Positions 59,460 through 64,000 of a stretch of DNA of 64,000 bases are shown here, piece after piece (positions within the stretch are counted from its first letter, which is position 1; each line of letters starts with the position of its first letter). This DNA is from UBA6080 sp964607515 (GTDB taxonomy: Bacteria; Fermentibacterota; Fermentibacteria; Fermentibacterales; JCC-6), in the NCBI GenBank assembly GCA_964607515.1, contig CAZSKU010000007.1, positions 1 to 64,000 on the forward strand. The letters are read 5' to 3'. The translations under genes were made by a program, and so were the position numbers. The notes beneath the pieces are model-generated. The model was not told the origin of the DNA, ran no database searches, and saw only the letters and a program-made list of their open reading frames with translations.

Positions 59460-60436
59460 CCTTCGAGCGCCCCATGCTGTTGCTCCTGCTGGTGGTCGCC
59501 CCCCTGTGGCACTGGCTTCGGGGGGTATGGCTGGCGGACGAGGAGAACAGGCTGAAGCGGTTCGTCCGCCCGGTGCTCTGGGAGCGGGTGGGTATAGAAC
59601 CGCCCCCCGGAAGGCTTCTGACCCGCTGGCTGTGGACCGCGGCCCTCCTGCTTCTGCTGTTTTCCCTGGCGGGGCCCGTCTGGGGCAGGGATGAAGCGTT
59701 CATTCCCGCCGGGGGAAGGAACGTGGCAATAGCCCTGGACGTCAGCCGTTCCATGTTGTGCGACGACGAGAGCCCCACCAGGCTGGGCAGGGCGTCGGCG
59801 GAGATCAGAAGGCTTGTCGGGGCCATGCCGGACACCCGTTTCAGCCTCATCCTCTTCAGCGGCCAGTCCCGGCTGGCGGTGCCCATAACGCTCGATTCGG
59901 ATTTCCTGTTCAGCCGCCTTCCGAACAGCGGAGACGATCCGTTGTTCCTGCCCCCCGGAACCTCCGTGGGCAACCTGGTTTCGGTGATGGCAGACGCCCT
60001 CCCCGGCGAGAACCTGGAGGCCAGGGTGGGTATCGTCTTCAGCGACGGCGGCTTCCACGACCTGAACATCGAGAGTTCCATAGAGGAGGCCCTGAACCGG
60101 GGAATGGCCCTGGTGACGGTGGGCGTCGGGGGGGACACCCCGGTGACGGTCCCCGACGGCCGGGGGGGAGCCACGGTCTTCCAGGGCGACACCGTGCGCA
60201 CGGTGCTCGAGGAGGAGCCCCTGAGAAGGCTTGCGGAGGGCACAGGGGGGTTCTACACCAGGATCTCCGAGGCGGGGCACCTGGCGGAGCCCGTGAGAAC
60301 ACTGCTGGCGGTTACCTCCCGGGAGGCCAGGCTCCAGTCGGCCAACATCGGGCCGGGCCGCCGATACCAGTACTTCCTGGGCGGGGCGCTCCTTCTGATG
60401 GGCGCCGCGCTGGTCCTGGAGAGGCGGGGGCTGTGA
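59456..60436 (+). CDS. batB: BatB-type VWA-domain membrane protein
   Basis: A 326-residue protein with two N-terminal hydrophobic spans (LLLLLVVAPLWHWL, WTAALLLLLFSLAGPV), a vWA domain with the MIDAS motif DVSRSML, SLILFSGQSRLAVPITLD, VFSDGGFHD, and a C-terminal span (YFLGGALLLMGAALVL). ATG 59456 overlaps the batA stop. Its final TGA overlaps the next ATG by one base. Confidence 0.9.
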   Translation: MTFERPMLLLLLVVAPLWHWLRGVWLADEENRLKRFVRPVLWERVGIEPPPGRLLTRWLWTAALLLLLFSLAGPVWGRDEAFIPAGGRNVAIALDVSRSMLCDDESPTRLGRASAEIRRLVGAMPDTRFSLILFSGQSRLAVPITLDSDFLFSRLPNSGDDPLFLPPGTSVGNLVSVMADALPGENLEARVGIVFSDGGFHDLNIESSIEEALNRGMALVTVGVGGDTPVTVPDGRGGATVFQGDTVRTVLEEEPLRRLAEGTGGFYTRISEAGHLAEPVRTLLAVTSREARLQSANIGPGRRYQYFLGGALLLMGAALVLERRGL

Positions 60437-61415
60437 TGCTGCCGCTGATTCTGGCGGCGCTGGCCGGGGCGGGACAGAGACCCCTGCTGGAGGTCTACCT
60501 CGAGGCCCTGGACCTGTGGGCTTCCGGGGACGGGGAACAGGCCGCGGCCCTGTTCGGGGAGATCGCCGAAAGGATGCCCCACGCCCCCAGGGCGGTGTAC
60601 AACCTGGCGTCCCTGGCCGGAGAGGACGGGATGTGGGGTCGGGCGGACACCCTCATGACGGCCCTTGAGGGGTGGGAGGAGATGGGCGGGGATTCCCTGT
60701 TCGACGCCCGGGTCTCGGCTTCCCTGGGCCGGGCCATGGGGGAGGAGGACTACGCCGGGGTTCAGGAGCAGCTGGAGAACATGCTTCCCCGGGTGGCCGC
60801 CGGCACCGCCGACTCCCTGACAAGGCACAACTACGAGGTGGCCCTCAGGTGGCTCCTGCAGCGGGAGCCCCCCCCGGAAGAGTCTCAGGACCAGCAGGAC
60901 CAGGAAGATCAGGAAGACCAGCAGGATCAGCAGGACCAGGAAGATCAGGAAGACCAGCAGGATCAGCAGGACCAGGAAGATCAGGAAGACCAGCAGGACC
61001 AGGAAGACCAGGAAGACCAGCAGGATCAGCAGGACCAGGAAGACCAGGAAGACCAGCAGGATCAGCAGGACCAGGAAGACCNNNNNNNNNNNNNNNNNNN
61101 NNNNNNNNNNNNNNNNNNNNNNNNNNNNNNNNNNNNNNNNNNNNNNNNNNNNNNNNNNNNNNNNNNNNNNNNNNNNNNNNNCAGCAGGACCAGGAAGACC
61201 AGGAAGACCAGCAGGATCAGCAGGACCAGGAAGACCAGGAAGACCAGCAGGACCAGGAAGACCAGCAGGAACAGACCACCCAGCAGCCCCCTCCCGGGCG
61301 GGGGGAGATGACCCCGGATGAGGCCCAGAGAATACTTGACATGGTGGAGGAGGCGCAGCCCAGGGGCGACAAGAACGCCTACGGCGCGGTGGTGCCGGGG
61401 GCTCCCGATTGGTAG
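60436..61415 (+). CDS. batC: BatC-type TPR protein with Gln/Asp/Glu repeat tail (interrupted by assembly gap)
   Basis: N-terminal signal-like segment and TPR region to ~145 (LEALDLWASGDGEQAAALFGEIAERMPHAPRAVYNLASLAG), then a low-complexity tail of QQD and QED tripeptides. After the gap the frame continues and ends with TPDEAQRILDMVEEAQPRGDKNAYGAVVPGAPDW. The 100 N (61082-61181) shift the apparent frame, so the true gap must be 2 bases beyond a multiple of 3. TPR plus Gln-rich tail is usual for BatC. Starts one base inside the batB stop. Confidence 0.85.
60886..61274 (+). repeat. Tandem repeat encoding QQD/QED tripeptides
   Basis: Units of CAG-CAG-GA(C/T) and CAG-GAA-GA(C/T) recur in blocks of 36 bases (QQDQQDQEDQED), with one 27-base variant; the array is split by the N gap. 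Unit order is similar on both sides of the gap. Confidence 0.85.
61082..61181. other. Assembly gap (100 N)
   Basis: Exactly 100 N inside the repeat tract of batC. The length is likely a placeholder, so the number of repeat units is unknown. Confidence 0.99.
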
Positions 61416-62980
61416 CCCCGGTGATTCTCTGCCTGATCATGGGGGCTTCCGAGCCCTTTTACACGGAGTGTCCCGACACGGTCGCAGCGGGGGATGTGTT
61501 CCAGCTCTCGGTGATCTGCGTCTCAACCCGTTGCAACGGGCTCTCTTCGGGCTCTCCGGCCACCGGGCCCGGGCTGGCTTTCCTGGGCAGTTCGGTTTCC
61601 AGCTCCGTTTCGGTGGTCAACACTCCCCAGGGCACCACCAGGCAGTCCCGATTCACCCTGGCGATGAGCTTCCAGGGAGTGTCCCCCGGGAACTGGAATC
61701 TCGGTCCCGTGGAGGTGGACGCCCACGGCGCCGGGATGTACACGGTTCCCGCCCGGACGGTGACCGTGGTGGACCGGGGCGGATCCTCCGGTGGTCAGGG
61801 ATCGGTTCAGCGGCCGCCGGCGTCCCGGGGAAGGTCGTGGATAACTCCGGAGGTCAGAGAAGACACCCGGGGAAGGGTGTACCCGGGAGTTCCGGTTACC
61901 GTAGATTATTATCTGTATTCATCTTACAACGTAATGGACATCAACTACTCCTGGAGCGGAGCTGACCGGGGGGTCATCACGTCCTTCGATCAGCCCAGGG
62001 ACATCCGGTGGGAGCATTCCCGGATATCCGGGGTGAACAGGGCTCTGTTCTTCACCGCCGTGTACGTTCCGGCTTCCCCGGGAGTGACCCCGGTTCCGGG
62101 TGTGACCGCACAGCTCACATATGCAGAGGTTTTTCCCTTCTCGGCGCCCAAGGATTTCATAGAAAGCGACTCGGTGACCGTGGACGTGTATCCCTTTCCG
62201 GAACCGGCGCCTCCGGGCTGGAACGGAACCCTTCTAGACAGCCTGTGCGTGGCGGTTGAGGCGGACTGCCCGACGGTAGGGCAGGCCGGCGAGAGAACCG
62301 TGCGGCTCCGGGCCACCGGGCCGGGGGCAACAATGCTGCGGGGGCCGGATTTCATAACGGTCCGGGGGGCGGAACTCCTGCAGAGCGACTCGGGAGAATC
62401 CGACGGGGAGGCGTGGTGGGACCTGATCGTGGAGCCCTCGGACACCGGATCGGTCGTCCTCGGGCCGGACACCCTGGTGTGGCTTGACCGGAAGCACGCC
62501 CGGTACCGGACTTCGGTGATGGACCCCTGCACCCTGTCCATTGCCGTGATACCCAGGACGGACGTGAGGATCACTGTTCCAGACCCGGACGGAGGCAGGA
62601 TACCGGCTTCGACCTGGGCAGTGCTTTCCCTGGGTGCGGTGGCGCTGATAAGCACCGTCCTGATCGCCGCCGGAGGACGACGGAGAAGGAAAGTGGAATC
62701 TCCTGCCACGGCGGAAAACCTGGAGCAGCTTCTCGAGCGGTTCGAAGCGGAAATCTCCCGTATACTCACCGGCCGAAGGGAGTACCTGGGTTGCGACGAA
62801 CTGGCGGACCGGCTGGACGAGAGACGGGTGGACACCCTGCTGTCCAGGAGGATTCAGAGGTTCTGGAAGGACATGGAAGGGTACATATCCGACAGGGAGC
62901 CGGGGAGCGAGGCCTTCGAGACCCTCAGGGACACGGCGGTACAGCTGCTTTCCGAACTGGACCGGGAGGTCCGGGCCTGA
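61409..62980 (+). CDS. batD: BatD-like oxygen-tolerance membrane protein
   Basis: A 523-residue protein. Short N-terminal signal (PVILCLIMGAS), a large periplasmic beta-rich region (~20-390, including SWITPEVREDTRGRVYPGVPVTVDYYLY, typical of the BatD/OTP family), one membrane span (~396-418, WAVLSLGAVALISTVLIAAG) and a helical cytoplasmic tail (~430-523). TTG 61409 is used here; GTG 61421 is an alternative. Last gene of the Bat set. Its start overlaps the batC end by 7 bases. Confidence 0.85.
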   Translation: MVAPVILCLIMGASEPFYTECPDTVAAGDVFQLSVICVSTRCNGLSSGSPATGPGLAFLGSSVSSSVSVVNTPQGTTRQSRFTLAMSFQGVSPGNWNLGPVEVDAHGAGMYTVPARTVTVVDRGGSSGGQGSVQRPPASRGRSWITPEVREDTRGRVYPGVPVTVDYYLYSSYNVMDINYSWSGADRGVITSFDQPRDIRWEHSRISGVNRALFFTAVYVPASPGVTPVPGVTAQLTYAEVFPFSAPKDFIESDSVTVDVYPFPEPAPPGWNGTLLDSLCVAVEADCPTVGQAGERTVRLRATGPGATMLRGPDFITVRGAELLQSDSGESDGEAWWDLIVEPSDTGSVVLGPDTLVWLDRKHARYRTSVMDPCTLSIAVIPRTDVRITVPDPDGGRIPASTWAVLSLGAVALISTVLIAAGGRRRRKVESPATAENLEQLLERFEAEISRILTGRREYLGCDELADRLDERRVDTLLSRRIQRFWKDMEGYISDREPGSEAFETLRDTAVQLLSELDREVRA

Positions 62981-63024
62981 GGGCCATGAAATCCTGAAAA
63001 ATCTAAAACTTTACATAATATCTA

Positions 63025-63759
63025 TTATCGGACATTAAGCCTGGCCAGCTGATAGCCAACGTAAGCCGTTGTGTCGGGGTTCAGCTCCAGGGACTGCCGC
63101 AGCCACTCTCCGGCGGCCTGGGTGTCACCCCTGGCCCAGGAAACCCTTGAAAGCCCCTTCATGGCCTCCGCCGCCATCAGGGTGAAGTCAGGGTCTTCTT
63201 CCGCGAGTTCCAGCACCCTCTGGTAAGCCGTGGCGGCGTTCTCCAGGTCCTGGGCGCTGCCCCGGTTCTCCAGAGCCGTGGCCATGTGAATCTGAGCGGA
63301 AATCTCCACGTCCTTCGCCGGCCTGGTGGCCAGCAGTTCCCCCAGCACGGTCATGGCCTGGTCGTTGTTCCCCTGAAGGATCATCACCTTGGAGGCCATT
63401 ATGGCGCAGCGCCGGCCCCAGTTCCTCTGGGGATACTGGTTCCAGGTCTCGGTTGCCATGGCGTTGCACGCCTCCAGGGCCTGTACCGTGGTCTGCATGT
63501 CGCCCGATGCGGCCGCCCGCATGGCCTGGTCGTAGAGCCCGGAGGCCGTGATGAACCCGGCCATGGCGCTGTCTTCGGCCCGTTTGGACGCCGAAGTAAG
63601 GGCGTTGACCGCCACTATTCCCAGAATAATCACCAGGAGCCCCCCGAGAAGCTCCTTGTAGCGGGCCTTCACGAAGACCAGAGCGTTTTCCAGGTTCTCG
63701 TAGACCGGGTCCTTCTTCAACTCTGACTTGGACAGGCGCTTACGGGTTCTGTTGGCCAC
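63025..63759 (-). CDS. Membrane-anchored TPR protein (YfgM-like)
   Basis: A 244-residue protein: basic N-terminus (MANRTRKRLSKSELKKDPVYENLENALVFVKARYKELLGG), one membrane span (~38-58, LLVIILGIVAVNAL), then a periplasmic-like TPR region (~65-240, YDQAMRAAASGDMQTTVQALEACNAM, ALENRGSAQDLENAATAYQRVLELAEEDPDF). Resembles YfgM/DUF2133-type periplasmic chaperone helpers. Its start overlaps CoaE by 20 bases on the same strand. Confidence 0.85.
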   Translation of the reverse strand: MANRTRKRLSKSELKKDPVYENLENALVFVKARYKELLGGLLVIILGIVAVNALTSASKRAEDSAMAGFITASGLYDQAMRAAASGDMQTTVQALEACNAMATETWNQYPQRNWGRRCAIMASKVMILQGNNDQAMTVLGELLATRPAKDVEISAQIHMATALENRGSAQDLENAATAYQRVLELAEEDPDFTLMAAEAMKGLSRVSWARGDTQAAGEWLRQSLELNPDTTAYVGYQLARLNVR

Positions 63760-64000
63760 GGTTGTCCTCCAATTGAGTCAATTCATACAGTATTGAATAG
63801 GATTGCTTTCGCAGATCTTCAAGGGTTCCGCTGTTGTTTATCACCAGGTCGGCCCTTTCCGCCCTGGCCTCCGGGGAGAGCTGGCGTTGCCAGCGGGCCT
63901 CGGCGGCCCGGCGGGATATCCCGTCTCTGTGCAATATACGAAAAAGGGCTCTTTCCGGGGTGTCCACGACGGCCACCACCCGGTCGAAGTGCTTTCGAAG
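63740..64000 (-). CDS. coaE: Dephospho-CoA kinase, C-terminal part (runs off the window)
   Basis: The visible 86 residues show FDRVVAVVDTPERALFRILHRDGISRRAAEARWQRQLSPEARAERADLVINNSGTLEDLRKQ, which matches the CoaE C-terminal half. The N-terminus with Walker A would lie beyond position 64000. Last step of CoA synthesis. The downstream TPR gene starts inside its end. Confidence 0.93.
   Translation of the reverse strand, partial: LRKHFDRVVAVVDTPERALFRILHRDGISRRAAEARWQRQLSPEARAERADLVINNSGTLEDLRKQSYSILYELTQLEDNRGQQNP

Noticed and set aside
60886..61274. Hydrophobic Leu/Val/Phe-rich minus-strand frame opposite the QQD repeat
   Set aside because: It is a mechanical consequence of the complement of CAG/GAC/GAA codons; no start, no family.
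63015..63028. AT-rich palindrome ATAATA-TC-TATTAT between convergent genes
   Set aside because: It may be a weak terminator or spacer but lacks the GC stem and T-run; too little to call.

Overview
This is a 64-kb, GC-rich, gene-dense bacterial chromosome segment. The lineage is diderm (Gram-negative): there are two TonB-dependent receptors, many lipoprotein signals, an MshEN-like domain and a full aerotolerance-type (Bat) operon. Secreted proteins carry Asn-Pro-type C-terminal sorting-like domains, with Ca-binding VCBS/FG-GAP repeats. Together these suggest the Fibrobacterota-Chlorobiota-Bacteroidota (FCB) superphylum, perhaps a Fermentibacterota- or Eisenbacteria-like group. That placement is inference. 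Many genes overlap by 1-17 bases, and GTG and TTG starts are common. One 100-N scaffold gap lies inside a repeat tract of a Bat gene.

Layout. 1-9 kb: an FG-GAP-repeat secreted protein interrupted by one UGA with a SECIS-like hairpin, a K+ channel, a lipoprotein, a Phd/PIN toxin-antitoxin pair flanked by 70-bp direct repeats, a metallo-beta-lactamase/rhodanese protein, FetAB-like ABC genes, and two RRM RNA-binding protein genes with matching structured leaders. 9-16 kb: a hybrid sensor kinase, a DUF3795 protein, and a minus-strand operon of two paralogous propeller-like lipoproteins followed by an ABC ATPase and permease. 16-25 kb: a pseudo-S41 lipoprotein, a TonB receptor and a polysaccharide cluster (flippase plus three glycosyltransferases, one with a duplicated N-terminus). 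25-28 kb: a PerR-katA-peroxiredoxin operon with a palindromic operator, then an AbiEii-like gene. 28-33 kb: a flippase-like membrane protein, a UGM-like flavoprotein, a TudS-YbgA fusion and a PAS-GGDEF cyclase. 33-36 kb: a cobalamin riboswitch controlling a BtuB-like receptor and a propeller lipoprotein that resembles BtuG in layout. 36-46 kb: a PHP-glycosyltransferase fusion and a run of small metabolic or stress genes (GNATs, DsrE, methyltransferases, MFS, SnoaL, VOC, UDG-like, DUF2703, a phosphatase-like gene). 46-50 kb: VapBC, tRNA-Pro and a secreted M14 carboxypeptidase. 50-63 kb: one long, tightly packed co-directional block, rpmA-hutI-TPR/MshEN-pseudokinase-phosphomannomutase-MoxR-DUF58-hyp-BatA-BatB-BatC-BatD. 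End: a TPR membrane protein and the C-terminal part of CoaE on the minus strand.

How they work together. Three themes stand out: peroxide and metal stress (PerR/KatA/Prx, FetAB-like, DUF2703, MBL-rhodanese), envelope building and transport (glycosyltransferases, TonB receptors, Bat), and vitamin B12 acquisition. The items most worth follow-up are the candidate selenoprotein, the BtuB/propeller pair under a B12 riboswitch, the paired RNA leaders of the RRM genes, and the repeat-flanked toxin-antitoxin cassette.
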